The notes beneath the pieces are model-generated. The model was not told the origin of the DNA and searched no databases. It worked only from the letters and a program-made list of their open reading frames with translations. From NCBI GenBank assembly GCA_948957135.1, contig CARDBT010000015.1, positions 1 to 64,000 of the forward strand: a DNA stretch of 64,000 nucleotides, written 5' to 3'. The stretch comes from COE1 sp910588595. Lineage in GTDB: Bacteria > Bacillota > Clostridia > Lachnospirales > Lachnospiraceae. A program made the translations under genes and the position numbers. Positions within the stretch are counted from its first letter, which is position 1; every line of letters starts with the position of its first letter. This document shows, one piece after another, positions 34,415-44,240 of the stretch.

Positions 34415-35038
34415 ATGAAACTTAAAAAATTTCTTGCTGCAACACTTGCAGCGACGATGGTAATGTCATCTGCTATGACAGTATGTGCTGGTTACTACGA
34501 TTCAAGCGCTAGCTCTTCTGAGAGCACAACAGTATCAGAGGATGTGAAGGCTGCAAATGTGCCAATCGCTGTAGCTGGAACGAATGTAACAACAACAATA
34601 GCAGGCGGTTACGCAGCAAAGTCTGTACAGGGAACAGCTGTTACTACACCACTTGCTCAGGTAAAGGCGAACTTAGGTCTCAAGGACGGGCAGGTACCGG
34701 CGATCACAATTTATGATACAGATCCGGCAAAGAGCCCGGCAGCTATGGCATGTGTAAATGCAGCAGTAGAGGCTATGGGAGCAGGCGCAGAGGCAGTTGC
34801 GGTTCTGAACATCAACCTTTATGCAAAGGAGAACAACAACGTTGTGACACTTGAGGATGGCAGCGTGGCAATGGTAACTGGTCTTCCTAAGAACGCTGAT
34901 CTTACAAAGACATACTCAGTTGTCTGCGTACAGCCAGGCGGAGTAGTTACGATTCTTGAAGATCTCGACAGCAATCCTGCAACAGTTACTTTCGATGTGC
35001 AGGCTGGTATCGGCACATATGCACTTGTAGCACAATAA
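34415..35038 (+). CDS. secreted protein with shared C-terminal module
   Basis: A 207-residue exported protein with signal peptide (about 1-25, VCAG) and a Ser-rich N-terminus after cleavage. There is a repeated-looking Ala/Thr/Val-rich middle, and a C-terminal 45-residue module (YSVVCVQPGGVVTILEDLDSN) like that of the - strand protein at 32643. The frame extends 204 nt upstream, but ATG 34415 has a perfect AAGGAGGATAT site and signal peptide. Base use is smooth and codon choice looks like that of a well-expressed gene. Function is unknown; surface or secreted binding protein is a guess. Confidence 0.8.
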   Translation: MKLKKFLAATLAATMVMSSAMTVCAGYYDSSASSSESTTVSEDVKAANVPIAVAGTNVTTTIAGGYAAKSVQGTAVTTPLAQVKANLGLKDGQVPAITIYDTDPAKSPAAMACVNAAVEAMGAGAEAVAVLNINLYAKENNNVVTLEDGSVAMVTGLPKNADLTKTYSVVCVQPGGVVTILEDLDSNPATVTFDVQAGIGTYALVAQ

Positions 35039-35046
35039 ACAAGTAA

Positions 35047-35092
35047 AACAGATTCCGGTATGGTGTACTGCCACACCGGAATTATCTGTTAG
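35047..35092 (+). terminator. terminator-like hairpin after the 34415 gene
   Basis: AACAGATTCCGGT pairs imperfectly with ACCGGAATTATCTGTT. It is followed by a T-rich stretch some bases later. Confidence 0.55.
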
Positions 35093-35186
35093 AAGATTTT
35101 GTTTACTCTTCAATAAAGCAGTGTGATCATATAAAATGTTGCAGTGTGGACTGCGTTCGTTAACAAACAGGGGGAGTTTTTAGAAG

Positions 35187-36866
35187 ATGAAAGCATGGTG
35201 TATACGGAGAAGATACGATATACTGTTTACACTGCTTTTGTTCTGTATCGCATGCCATGGCATAAGCAAGAGCTACGGATTCTACTTTCCGGCCGATGAG
35301 TTTGGTTACTGGTCCTACGCAGCCAGGCTTGCCGGATATGACTGGTCGGACATTGCATCATTAGGTTCTTATTATTCTTATGGGTACAGTCTTATTCTAC
35401 TCCCTGTTTTTGTTATATTTAAAAGCGGAATCGCCGCATACCGTGCAGCTATGTTTGTAAATTTTGCACTGCTTGCAGCATGTTTTTTTATTTTGCAGAA
35501 GATGGGAAAAACATTCTGTGCCGCAGTGGCAGTCTTTTATCCCACGTGGTTATTTTATGCGGGAACAACTTTTACTGAAACGCTGCTTGTTACACTGTAT
35601 CTTGTTATATGTCTGTCTTTTTTGAAATATCTTCAGACGAATAAAAGACAGTATCTGGCACTCATGCTCATCACAATGCTTTATATGTATTGTGTGCATC
35701 GGCGTGCGATCGGGGTTCTGGTGTCCGGGATCCTTGTTTTATTGATATACAGTGTCCGCAGAGGTGGAAAAAAGGTAAAATATGCGCTGGTGCTGATCAC
35801 AGGACTGGCGTTTGTGTTTGCGGCAGGGCTGCTGATCACAAACTATTGGACAAGTCTGATGCATGCGGCTGCAGAAGACGGATTAAAAAATATAAACAGT
35901 TATGCAGGGCAGATCCGTAAGATCCTGGCTGTTTTTACAAAAGAAGGCTTCATCAATCTGATGATCAGTGTGTCAGGTAAAATATTGTATCTCGGGTGGG
36001 CAAGTTTTGGATTGGCGTATTTTGGATTGGCGTACACCATAAAGCGGGTGAGGGAGAAGAAATATTTTCCGCTGTTTGTGCTGCTTTCAACACTGGCGGC
36101 GCTGATGATCTCTGCCATTTATACAATATATCCAGGGCGTGTTGATACACTGACATATGGTCGCTACCATGAATATGTGATGCCTGTACTGATCATGATG
36201 GGCATAAAGGAATTGCGCAAAAAGAGCATGTCGGCAAGAGGGACTGCATCCGGCATAGCAGTAATGATTGTGCTTGAGGCAGCGCTGACATGGATGGTTA
36301 CGATCAGCCTGCGCAGGTATGGACAGAGATCCTTTTTTGGAAATACGATATGTGGGATCAGCTGGCTCTATGATCCGGAAAATTTTGAGCCCGTTTCGTT
36401 TTACTGGCGGGTGTATCTGGTGTATATAGTACTGACTGCCATGGTATGCATGGGAATATGGTGGATAGGCAGGCGCAGGGGCAGAGAGGTTTTTCTGATG
36501 TTCCTGGTGACGGTACAGATCATAATCGGTATACGGCTGTCAACAATGTATATTGACGCCTCGAGGTCGGCGTGTTATAGGGATACATTGCTCATGCAGA
36601 GAATACAGGAACTCAATCCTGACGGCAGCAGGGAAGTATTCTATAGCACTGAAGGAGAGGATTATGGAAATATTGGTATTTTGCAGTTTATGATGCGGGA
36701 GACGCAGATAAATATTGTCAAAAAAGATTATGACCTGGACAGTCAGACGCAGACAGACCTGCTGCTGATCGATTTTCGCAGCGATCAGGGATCGGTGTTG
36801 GAAGAAAAGTATGACAGTCATATAACGACGGGGCATTTTACACTATATTATAATGAGAATGAGTAA
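35187..36866 (+). CDS. GT-C type membrane glycosyltransferase
   Basis: A 559-residue protein with about 10-12 membrane helices. The first outside loop contains an acidic pair in FPADEFGYW (near residue 37), the position of the catalytic acidic residues in GT-C enzymes that use polyprenyl-phosphate sugars. A soluble C-terminal segment (about 470-559) follows. It is the first gene of the 26-kb glycan locus and may transfer a sugar to the polymer outside the membrane. The GT family and sugar cannot be assigned by eye. Confidence 0.75.
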   Translation: MKAWCIRRRYDILFTLLLFCIACHGISKSYGFYFPADEFGYWSYAARLAGYDWSDIASLGSYYSYGYSLILLPVFVIFKSGIAAYRAAMFVNFALLAACFFILQKMGKTFCAAVAVFYPTWLFYAGTTFTETLLVTLYLVICLSFLKYLQTNKRQYLALMLITMLYMYCVHRRAIGVLVSGILVLLIYSVRRGGKKVKYALVLITGLAFVFAAGLLITNYWTSLMHAAAEDGLKNINSYAGQIRKILAVFTKEGFINLMISVSGKILYLGWASFGLAYFGLAYTIKRVREKKYFPLFVLLSTLAALMISAIYTIYPGRVDTLTYGRYHEYVMPVLIMMGIKELRKKSMSARGTASGIAVMIVLEAALTWMVTISLRRYGQRSFFGNTICGISWLYDPENFEPVSFYWRVYLVYIVLTAMVCMGIWWIGRRRGREVFLMFLVTVQIIIGIRLSTMYIDASRSACYRDTLLMQRIQELNPDGSREVFYSTEGEDYGNIGILQFMMRETQINIVKKDYDLDSQTQTDLLLIDFRSDQGSVLEEKYDSHITTGHFTLYYNENE

Positions 36867-36890
36867 GAAACGAGTGAATGGGGGAACGAT

Positions 36891-37622
36891 ATGAAAAAGA
36901 GCTTGGGAAGAATAGTAAGCGTTTTATGCATACTGCTTGTGATGGGCATGACAGTATGTGCAGCGGACGTTGAGAATATAAAGAAAAATAAAGTATTACA
37001 GACAAACAGCGATGTGGAACTTCACGAGGCGCCGGATGCCGCTTCTGCCGTAACAGGCACACTTTCAGCCGCAACCCCGGTGATCGTCAAGGAGGACGCG
37101 AAAGATGGGTGGTGTATGGTCGCATACCAGGAAACCGTGGGGTATGTGCAAGTGACCAGCCTGGGACTGCTTGGCAGTCAGATTGCCCCTGCTGTATCAG
37201 AGGCGCAAAATGTGACAGGGAATGAGGCAGCACCGCCTGCCGGGTCAGCACAGGATAATGGAGTGCAGTCGTCTGACGGGGCGGCACTTGACAATGGCGA
37301 ACAGCCGGCCGTCGGGGCAGCGCAGGATAATGGAGAACAGGCAGCTGCAGGAGCAGCGCAGGATAACGGGACGCAGTCATCTGACGATATAGTGCAGAAT
37401 GACGCGACACAGGATGTACCTGCAAATGTGAATTCTCTCGATGAGGAGTTTAAAAGCGTACAGGAACAAAATCTGCTGTCATTTCAGGAAGCGGAGGCTG
37501 CAAAGGCGAGAGAAAAATCAGATAAAGTATGGAAAGTCATCATTGCAGTGTTGGTGGTAGCGATCTTTGCGGTAGGAATTGTCACGACACTAGGAAATAA
37601 GGGGAAAAAGAAAAAACAATGA
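36891..37622 (+). CDS. SH3-domain anchored repeat protein
   Basis: A 243-residue protein with signal peptide (about 1-24), an SH3b-type domain (about 37-95, with GYVQVTSLGLL), five 12-residue repeats of the type GAAQDNGEQxxx (118-177), then a C-terminal membrane helix (about 213-232) and a KKKK tail. It is therefore held in the membrane with its SH3 domain outside, where such domains bind wall peptides. The ATGA overlap with the next GT2 gene links it to glycan assembly. Repeat number may vary between strains. Confidence 0.8.
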   Translation: MKKSLGRIVSVLCILLVMGMTVCAADVENIKKNKVLQTNSDVELHEAPDAASAVTGTLSAATPVIVKEDAKDGWCMVAYQETVGYVQVTSLGLLGSQIAPAVSEAQNVTGNEAAPPAGSAQDNGVQSSDGAALDNGEQPAVGAAQDNGEQAAAGAAQDNGTQSSDDIVQNDATQDVPANVNSLDEEFKSVQEQNLLSFQEAEAAKAREKSDKVWKVIIAVLVVAIFAVGIVTTLGNKGKKKKQ

Positions 37623-38620
37623 AACTTATAATACAGATTCCTTGTTACAATGAGGCAGACACACTTGAGGCAGCGTTGAATGACCTGCCGGAATATCTTG
37701 AGGGAATCGACGAGATTGAGTATTTGATCATCAATGACGGCAGCTGTGATGCCACGGTCGAAGTTGCGAGAAAGTGGGGGGTGCACCACATCGTCAATTT
37801 CAGTCAGAATAAGGGGCTTGCCAGAGGGTTTATGGCAGGTCTTGACGGCTGTCTCAGGAACGGGGCAGACATTATCGTGAATACGGATGCAGACAATCAA
37901 TATTGCGCAGAGGATATCCAGGAGCTCATACAGCCGATATTGGATGGCAGGGCAGACATGGTGGTAGGAGCCAGGCCGATCGATGAAACAGAGCATTTTT
38001 CTTACATGAAGAAAAAACTGCAGCATCTGGGCAGCTGGGCAGTAAGGATGGCATCAAACACCGATATACCCGATGCGCCCAGCGGATTCCGTGCCATGAC
38101 GCGGGACACGGCAATGCGCATCAATGTGGTCAATGACTACACATACACATTGGAGACGATCGTGCAGGCAGGGCGTGAAAAGATTGCAGTTACAAGCGTT
38201 CCCATACACACCAACCCGCAGCTGCGGCCGTCCAGACTGTTTAGAGGCGTATGGGCCTATGTAAAAAAGTCGATCGTCATCATACTGAGGGCTTATATCA
38301 TGTACAAGCCATTGAAGGCATTTACGTATATCAGCATGCTGCCGACAGTGATCGGTCTTGGGATCGGAGTGCGGTTTTTACATTTTTTGTTCACACAGGG
38401 TGGCAATGGTCACATTCAGTCACTGATACTTGCGTGTACACTCATTATTATAGGATTTTTGACATTCATGATCGGGCTTGTATCCGACTTGATGGCTTCG
38501 AACAGGCGTATACTTGCGGACACACAGTATCATGTCAGGCGGATGGAGTATGAGATGGAGGACAAGATGAGAAAAGCTGAGGGGCGGGCAGAACACCCTG
38601 AGGACACAGGTGGTCATTGA
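37619..38620 (+). CDS. GT2 glycosyltransferase with C-terminal membrane helices
   Basis: A 333-residue enzyme of the DPM1/undecaprenyl-phosphate sugar transferase type. The N-terminal GT-A domain (QIPCYNEADTLEAAL, NDGSCDAT, NTDADNQY with DxD) spans about 1-220, and two membrane helices lie at about 235-300. It probably makes a polyprenyl-phosphate sugar that the GT-C enzymes use. The charged tail is cytoplasmic. The start overlaps the previous stop by 4 nt. Confidence 0.88.
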   Translation: MKLIIQIPCYNEADTLEAALNDLPEYLEGIDEIEYLIINDGSCDATVEVARKWGVHHIVNFSQNKGLARGFMAGLDGCLRNGADIIVNTDADNQYCAEDIQELIQPILDGRADMVVGARPIDETEHFSYMKKKLQHLGSWAVRMASNTDIPDAPSGFRAMTRDTAMRINVVNDYTYTLETIVQAGREKIAVTSVPIHTNPQLRPSRLFRGVWAYVKKSIVIILRAYIMYKPLKAFTYISMLPTVIGLGIGVRFLHFLFTQGGNGHIQSLILACTLIIIGFLTFMIGLVSDLMASNRRILADTQYHVRRMEYEMEDKMRKAEGRAEHPEDTGGH

Positions 38621-38647
38621 CAGAGCGGCAGGAAGAGGTAATGGTTC

Positions 38648-39427
38648 ATGATAGGACACGTAAAAGAAATACTGATGTATATAGATATGGTAAAGAGCCT
38701 TGTAAAACGTGATTTGAGGGGGAAATATAAAGGTTCCATATTGGGATTCCTGTGGACTTTTATCAATCCATTGTGTCAGATCATTGTATATATCATTGTA
38801 TTCTCGGTGATCGTCAGAACGAATCTTGATAAGTTTTATGTGTATGTCATAACAGGTATGATACCGTGGTTTTTCTTTGATGTTTCGCTGCGCCAGGGGG
38901 CAGGCTGTGTGCGATATCAGGGGGATATGGTAAAGAAAATATATTTTCCGCGGGAGGTATTGCCGTTAGCATGTGTGACATCCAATTTTGTCAACATGCT
39001 GTTTTGTTTTATTATTGTGTTTGCAGTGCTCATCGTCTCGGGGGTAGGGATAAGCATCAAGGCACTTTTCTTCCTGCCGATGATCATGATTGTGGAGTAT
39101 GTTCTGGCACTGGGATTTGCGCTGATCGTTTCAGCCATCACTGTGTTTTTTAAGGATCTCGAGCATATTGTGACGGTTTTTCTGATGGCATGGATCTATC
39201 TGACTCCGATCCTGTATTCTATGGATACGATGCCTGCAAAGATCGTATGGATATTTAAGGTAAACCCGATGGCGCATGTCATAGAGGCATACCACAGTGT
39301 TCTGTATTGGAAGACTATGCCAACAGGAAAAGGGTTTCTGTATTCGACAGTGTTTGCGTTTTTGATCCTCATGATTGGTGAATGTATATTTGCGAAGTTA
39401 AACGATAACTTTGCGGAGGAGTTATGA
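38648..39427 (+). CDS. polysaccharide ABC exporter permease (Wzm-like)
   Basis: A 259-residue ABC-2 permease with six predicted membrane helices. The opening RDLRGKYKGSILGFLWTFINP and the later IYFPREVLPLA and YLTPILYSMDTMP fit the exporter of lipid-linked polysaccharides. Its stop overlaps the ATPase start (ATGATG), so the two subunits are made together. This is the second such exporter in the window, distinct from the one at 13168. Confidence 0.92.
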   Translation: MIGHVKEILMYIDMVKSLVKRDLRGKYKGSILGFLWTFINPLCQIIVYIIVFSVIVRTNLDKFYVYVITGMIPWFFFDVSLRQGAGCVRYQGDMVKKIYFPREVLPLACVTSNFVNMLFCFIIVFAVLIVSGVGISIKALFFLPMIMIVEYVLALGFALIVSAITVFFKDLEHIVTVFLMAWIYLTPILYSMDTMPAKIVWIFKVNPMAHVIEAYHSVLYWKTMPTGKGFLYSTVFAFLILMIGECIFAKLNDNFAEEL

Positions 39428-40692
39428 TGCCAGTGGAAAACAGTATAGAAGTCTGCAGCGTGAAAAAGTCATTTAAGGTATATTCGGATAAGGGTTCCAT
39501 GCTCAAAGAGCGGGTAATCTTTGCGAACAGAAACAGGCATGAAAACAGAGAGATACTCAGAGATATAAGCTTCGCGATACCAAGAGGACAGTCGGTAGGT
39601 TTTATAGGAAAGAATGGCTGTGGGAAAAGTACGATGCTCAAAATGTTAAGCCGGATCCTAAAGCCCAATCAGGGAAAGATAACTATAAAAGGCAGGGTGT
39701 CAAGCCTGATCGAGTTGGGAGCAGGTTTCCACCCGGATCTAAGCGGGCGGGAGAACATCTATATCAATGCAACGATCTTTGGATTGAGCAATGAGGAAAT
39801 AGATGCCAGAATGGGTGATATCATAGCATTTTCTGAGTTGGAGGAGTTTATAGACAACCCTGTCAGGACATATTCGTCAGGGATGTATATGAGACTGGCT
39901 TTTTCGGTGGCGATCAATGTGAATGCAGAAGTACTATTGATCGATGAGATCCTCGCAGTGGGTGATGTGAGTTTCCAAAAAAAATGTTTTCAAAGGTTAA
40001 TGGAAATTAAGGAGGATGGAGTCACCATCGTGATCGTCTCCCATTCGATGGAACAGTTATACAGCATATGTGACAGGCTGATCTGGATCGAGCAGGGGGT
40101 GGTTCGCGAGGACGGGGAGCCGCGTTTGGTGGGAATGCACTATCTTGACTCGATGGAAGATGAACGTATCATGCATCTGGCAAACCAGAGTCAGGAACTA
40201 TTTGAAGATGAGCGCAGGAAGTCGATACTGCAGCTTACAGACAAAGTGCATCCTGATGCCAGAAGAGACGGAACACAGGAGGTTTACTTCGCAAGAGTTG
40301 CCGTCGAGGACGCAAATGGTCAGGAGTGTTTTCATTTTAATACAGGTGATAAGTTCGTATTAAAGATAACATATAAGACAGCACATGACGGGATCAAGGT
40401 TAACTTTAATATGGATCTTGTCAAGGAGAACTGGCAGTACTGTTATGGCAGCTGCTTTGCGAAAGCCGGTGACGATCTTCCGATTCTGCAGACGGAGGGT
40501 GAGGTAGAGTTTGTCATAGATGAACTGCAGCTCTTGCCGGGCAAATATTATCTTGATATTGGAATCAACGGAGAACATGGCGAATTATATGACAATGTCA
40601 GAAATATTATGCAGATCACAGTGAGGGATTATGTACATGACGAGTTTGGACCGTGCACATTCTCACATCAATGGAGTATAAGGAACTGTTGA
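39424..40692 (+). CDS. polysaccharide ABC exporter ATPase with C-terminal Wzt-type domain
   Basis: A 422-residue protein. Residues about 1-250 are the ATPase (GKNGCGKST near 62-70, YSSGMYMRLAF, VLLIDEILAVGD). Residues about 285-420 are a beta-sandwich of the Wzt C-terminal type, which in known systems binds the finished chain end before export. Recognition of a chain terminus would require a capping modification, so a neighbour may supply it. It ends 12 nt before a palindrome and 75 nt before the GlfT2-like gene. Confidence 0.92.
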   Translation: MMPVENSIEVCSVKKSFKVYSDKGSMLKERVIFANRNRHENREILRDISFAIPRGQSVGFIGKNGCGKSTMLKMLSRILKPNQGKITIKGRVSSLIELGAGFHPDLSGRENIYINATIFGLSNEEIDARMGDIIAFSELEEFIDNPVRTYSSGMYMRLAFSVAINVNAEVLLIDEILAVGDVSFQKKCFQRLMEIKEDGVTIVIVSHSMEQLYSICDRLIWIEQGVVREDGEPRLVGMHYLDSMEDERIMHLANQSQELFEDERRKSILQLTDKVHPDARRDGTQEVYFARVAVEDANGQECFHFNTGDKFVLKITYKTAHDGIKVNFNMDLVKENWQYCYGSCFAKAGDDLPILQTEGEVEFVIDELQLLPGKYYLDIGINGEHGELYDNVRNIMQITVRDYVHDEFGPCTFSHQWSIRNC

Positions 40693-40744
40693 TAAATTAC
40701 TCATGACAAATACTTGTCACAGGTAATTTCCAAACAGTTCCTAA
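40680..40744. repeat. palindromic element AGGAACTGT/ACAGTTCCT (long hairpin)
   Basis: The arms AGGAACTGTT and AACAGTTCCT enclose a second nested stem AAATTAC/GTAATTT and a third ATGACAA/TTGTCAC-like stem, so the whole 64 bp folds as one long hairpin. It lies between the exporter ATPase and the GlfT2-like gene and might regulate read-through. Confidence 0.75.
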
Positions 40745-40767
40745 GATGATTTTCAAAGGAGCTTTAT

Positions 40768-42585
40768 ATGGAAATACAGAGAATTTTGTTTCCCCAGATA
40801 GGCAGATGCACGGAGTGTGGATTATATTTCAGACTGGACAGACCAGACAGCGGATCCCAAGAGAAGGTTCGGACGCAATACGTCATAGGAGATCAGAAAA
40901 TAGGATTTGAAAGACGAGGAAAAGTCTGGTTTGACACCTATTTTAATGGTCTGTCCATTGAAAAATGGACAAAGTATACGATCGTAAAAGACGTTTCCTT
41001 GAAATTGAATATATCAGGCAGGTTTAAGGTTAGTCTGATCAATAAGGAAAAAATAGGGACGAATATATCCAAAAAAGTGCTGTCGGAGCAGATCCTGGAG
41101 TCAGAAGTGCCGCGTGAGTTTGTTCTGCCATATATGGACGGCAGCAATAGGGGGATGTATACATTTGAGCTTGAGGCATTGGAGGACGGCAGCATCTTTT
41201 ATGGTGGTGCATATGCTGCTGACGTTGACGAGAGGGAGATCAGAACTGTCAAAATAGGCATTGGGATCTGTACATTCAAGCGGGAAGCCTTTATTGAAAA
41301 AAACCTTAAGATCATCAACGAAGCAGTCCTTGAAAATGAGGCTTCTCCATTGTGGGGCCGCATGGAAGTATTTATTGCAGATAACGGAAAAAGTTTGGAT
41401 ATAGAGAAACTGCAGTCGGACAGTATCCATATCTATCCCAACAGGAATCTAGGCGGAGCCGGAGGTTTCACCAGAGACATGATCGAGATGATGCAGAATA
41501 ATGCGCAGTATCACCTTACGCATGTCCTCCTGATGGACGACGACGTTGTCATAGAGCCGGAGGCGCTGGCGAAGACATACCTGGTACTTTCTCTTATAAA
41601 AGAAGAATATCAGGATGCGTTTATAGGAGGAGCAATGTTGCGTATCGACCAGCAGTATATGCAGATCGAAGCGGGTGCGTCATGGAACGGCGGTGCATTG
41701 GATTCCTTAAAACATAATCTGGATCTGCGGTTGTGTGATGCATGCCTGTATAATGAGACTGAGGAGTTCTCGGAGTTCAATGCGTGGTGGTACTGCTGTT
41801 TTCCCATTCAGATCGTGCGTGAGGATAATTTGCCGCTGCCGATATTCATCCGCGGAGATGACCTGGAGTATGGCCTTCGGAATATGAAGAGGCTGATACT
41901 GATGAACGGTATCTGTGTGTGGCATGAGCCGTTTGAGAATAAGTACTCATCATTTCTGGAGTATTATATCATGCGGAATCAGCTGATCGACAACGCGTTC
42001 CATTGTCAGTGGTATGGCAGAAGACAGGTGAGCAGAACTATGTTCAAACATTGCGTGCAGGAGATCATGTTCTATCGGTATAAAAATGTGGACCTGTATC
42101 TGCAAGGTATCAGGGATTTTCTCAAAGGTCCCGGATGGTTGATGGAGCAGGATGGAGAAGCCCTGCACAAAAAAGTCATGTCGGAGGGATACAGAGCCCA
42201 GCCGCTAGAAGAGCTGCCTATGGGATTTCGTTATCCGATATATGAGGAGAGTCTCAAAGAAAACCATACATTAAAGACAAGGCTCAGCCGTAACCTGTCA
42301 TTTAATGGGATCATCCTGCGGGCAAAAGGGGACAATATCGTGTCGATGGCAGCAGTCAAAACACCGCAGTGTTATCGGAAGAAACGGATAATGTACTATG
42401 ATGAATCAGCGAAAAAAGCGTTTGTTGTCGAGCGGTCTTTTGCCAAAACTGTTCAGTATCTATTGAAAACGACAAAAATGTTATTTACCGTTTCATTGAA
42501 GTTGAGTAAAGCGCAGGAAGCTTACCGCAGAGAAGGTCTGAAACTGAGAACATTGGAATTTTGGAAAGGGTATTTGGAGATCTGA
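40768..42585 (+). CDS. GlfT2-like galactofuranosyltransferase homologue
   Basis: A 605-residue GT2-type enzyme with an N-terminal beta-rich domain (about 1-160), a GT-A domain (about 162-430) with GIGICTFKRE, NLGGAGGFTRD and the DDD metal site at 257-259, then WWYCCFP and a C-terminal helical domain. This layout matches mycobacterial GlfT2, which polymerises galactofuranose from UDP-Galf. The substrate here is inferred. No UDP-galactopyranose mutase (glf) lies in the window. It ends 2 nt before the beta-helix protein gene. A paralogue is at 54678. Confidence 0.85.
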   Translation: MEIQRILFPQIGRCTECGLYFRLDRPDSGSQEKVRTQYVIGDQKIGFERRGKVWFDTYFNGLSIEKWTKYTIVKDVSLKLNISGRFKVSLINKEKIGTNISKKVLSEQILESEVPREFVLPYMDGSNRGMYTFELEALEDGSIFYGGAYAADVDEREIRTVKIGIGICTFKREAFIEKNLKIINEAVLENEASPLWGRMEVFIADNGKSLDIEKLQSDSIHIYPNRNLGGAGGFTRDMIEMMQNNAQYHLTHVLLMDDDVVIEPEALAKTYLVLSLIKEEYQDAFIGGAMLRIDQQYMQIEAGASWNGGALDSLKHNLDLRLCDACLYNETEEFSEFNAWWYCCFPIQIVREDNLPLPIFIRGDDLEYGLRNMKRLILMNGICVWHEPFENKYSSFLEYYIMRNQLIDNAFHCQWYGRRQVSRTMFKHCVQEIMFYRYKNVDLYLQGIRDFLKGPGWLMEQDGEALHKKVMSEGYRAQPLEELPMGFRYPIYEESLKENHTLKTRLSRNLSFNGIILRAKGDNIVSMAAVKTPQCYRKKRIMYYDESAKKAFVVERSFAKTVQYLLKTTKMLFTVSLKLSKAQEAYRREGLKLRTLEFWKGYLEI

Positions 42586-42587
42586 AC

Positions 42588-44186
42588 ATGAAAAAGGGGA
42601 AGTTGATCGCAGCTGCAGGTATGATCTATTTCGTTGCAGCGCTGGGGATATATTGCACCAGGATGAATTCTAATAGCGCAGTCAATCGTGTTGAGCAGGG
42701 CAGTCCGGAGCCCACAAGCGGTGCAGACTTACCCAAAAATCAGCCAGCGCCTGCTGAGATCAGATCAGATATCTTGTCGCAGCATTCCCTTCCGAGCCTG
42801 GAAAGAATGGACCAGGAGGATCAGGAACAGTATATCCAGCCTTTGCAGGTGATACGAAAGATCGAAGAGCTGGGACTGGATACGAATGATATGCTTTGTC
42901 CCGAGATTGCTATTGCAGAGATTGAGGAGCGTGTCGGGGAGCTGGACGAATACTTTATCCAGAGTGAAATGGTCGTATTTGACAAAAAAACATCGCAGGA
43001 GCTCCAGCAGGTCATAGATGAAAATCCTGGCGTTGTGATCGATATTGTTTCTGAACAGATCGAAGTGACTGATCCTATAGTGCTGCATGGCAATACAGTG
43101 ATCAATGGAAATGGCGCGGGTCTGCATACGGAAGGCGTGGAGTATGTTTTCTATGCTGAAGGGGCAGACAATATTGGAATCAGTGACATTTTTATCAATG
43201 GTGGAACAGAGTATGGGATCTACCTGGCTGGCTGTGATCGTATCAAGCTCACAGGAAACACAATAAAGGGCTGCGGACAAAAGGCAATCAGCATAACAGG
43301 TGTATCTGACGGCGTGATCATTCGCGGCAATACAATCTGTGATAACCAGTCAGGAGCAGTGTATATAGCAGGCAGTGTAACCAATGGGCTGATAGAGTCG
43401 AATATGATAAAGAACAATCGCGGAAATGATCGTTTGGCATCAGGTATTGTGATGACAGATACCATGCAGCCAGAGTACCCCCACGATTTGATTATAAGAG
43501 AGAATAAGATCGAGGATAATGATGCGGCAGGGATCTATTCGGATGGCGCTTACATGGGGTATGTATTAAACAATACAGTGTGTGGGAACCAGAAAGAGGG
43601 CATAAACCTATGCCATGGTACAGTGGGATTTTATTTGAGCAGGAACACGATTCGCCTCAATGGAGGCAGAGTCAACGATACGGATACCGGGTTACATCCA
43701 GAACATAAGTTTGATGCAGACCAGATGGAAGACGGTTCTGCGAAGGCAAATATGCCAGGGATCCTGCTGGACAATGCTGCGTATAACATCCTGGAAAATA
43801 ACAGCCTGACAGGCAATCAAGGCGGAGGGATCAATATGATGCACTCCGCAGTGCGAAATGTGATCATGGGGAATGTGATCAGGGATAATAATGCTGGTCA
43901 GGATGGTGCGTTTCGTTTTTACGGAATAGCGTTGAAAGCGGAGCCTTCTGGAACAGAGGGTCAGGGAGCGGACTACACTGCGGACTATGAAAATATCATC
44001 TGCAGGAACATAATATCTGGGAGTCATTACTCAGGTATCTTCATAGATGAAGGATGCTATATCAACGATGTGTTCGACAATATTGTAATGGATGCACAGG
44101 TCTGCGGCATAGAGGCAGTCAGCCTGAAATTCAACAGTATCATCAATAACACGACGAATTGCGGTATAGCAAATGCATTTCAGTAG
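42588..44186 (+). CDS. anchored right-handed parallel beta-helix protein
   Basis: A 532-residue protein with an N-terminal membrane helix (about 5-23), a Pro/Ser-rich linker, a helical stretch (about 70-130) and a long parallel beta-helix (about 145-525) made of PbH1-type turns such as GTEYGIYLAGCDRIKLTGN and IRENKIEDNDAAGIYSDGAY. The fold is shared by pectate lyases, NosD and C5-epimerases, mostly acting on polysaccharides. No catalytic residues could be fixed. The whole region from about 67 to the end is paralogous to the C-terminal half of the next protein. ATG 42588 is chosen over 42561. Confidence 0.8.
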   Translation: MKKGKLIAAAGMIYFVAALGIYCTRMNSNSAVNRVEQGSPEPTSGADLPKNQPAPAEIRSDILSQHSLPSLERMDQEDQEQYIQPLQVIRKIEELGLDTNDMLCPEIAIAEIEERVGELDEYFIQSEMVVFDKKTSQELQQVIDENPGVVIDIVSEQIEVTDPIVLHGNTVINGNGAGLHTEGVEYVFYAEGADNIGISDIFINGGTEYGIYLAGCDRIKLTGNTIKGCGQKAISITGVSDGVIIRGNTICDNQSGAVYIAGSVTNGLIESNMIKNNRGNDRLASGIVMTDTMQPEYPHDLIIRENKIEDNDAAGIYSDGAYMGYVLNNTVCGNQKEGINLCHGTVGFYLSRNTIRLNGGRVNDTDTGLHPEHKFDADQMEDGSAKANMPGILLDNAAYNILENNSLTGNQGGGINMMHSAVRNVIMGNVIRDNNAGQDGAFRFYGIALKAEPSGTEGQGADYTADYENIICRNIISGSHYSGIFIDEGCYINDVFDNIVMDAQVCGIEAVSLKFNSIINNTTNCGIANAFQ

Positions 44187-44240
44187 TAATTTTGTATGGA
44201 AGAAACCAATGCATGAAATGGATTTATGAAAGGGTGAGAT

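Noticed and set aside
42561..42587. Longer N-terminus for the beta-helix protein
   Set aside because: It would overlap the GlfT2-like gene by 25 nt, lacks an RBS, and would put charged residues before the membrane anchor; ATG 42588 is simpler.
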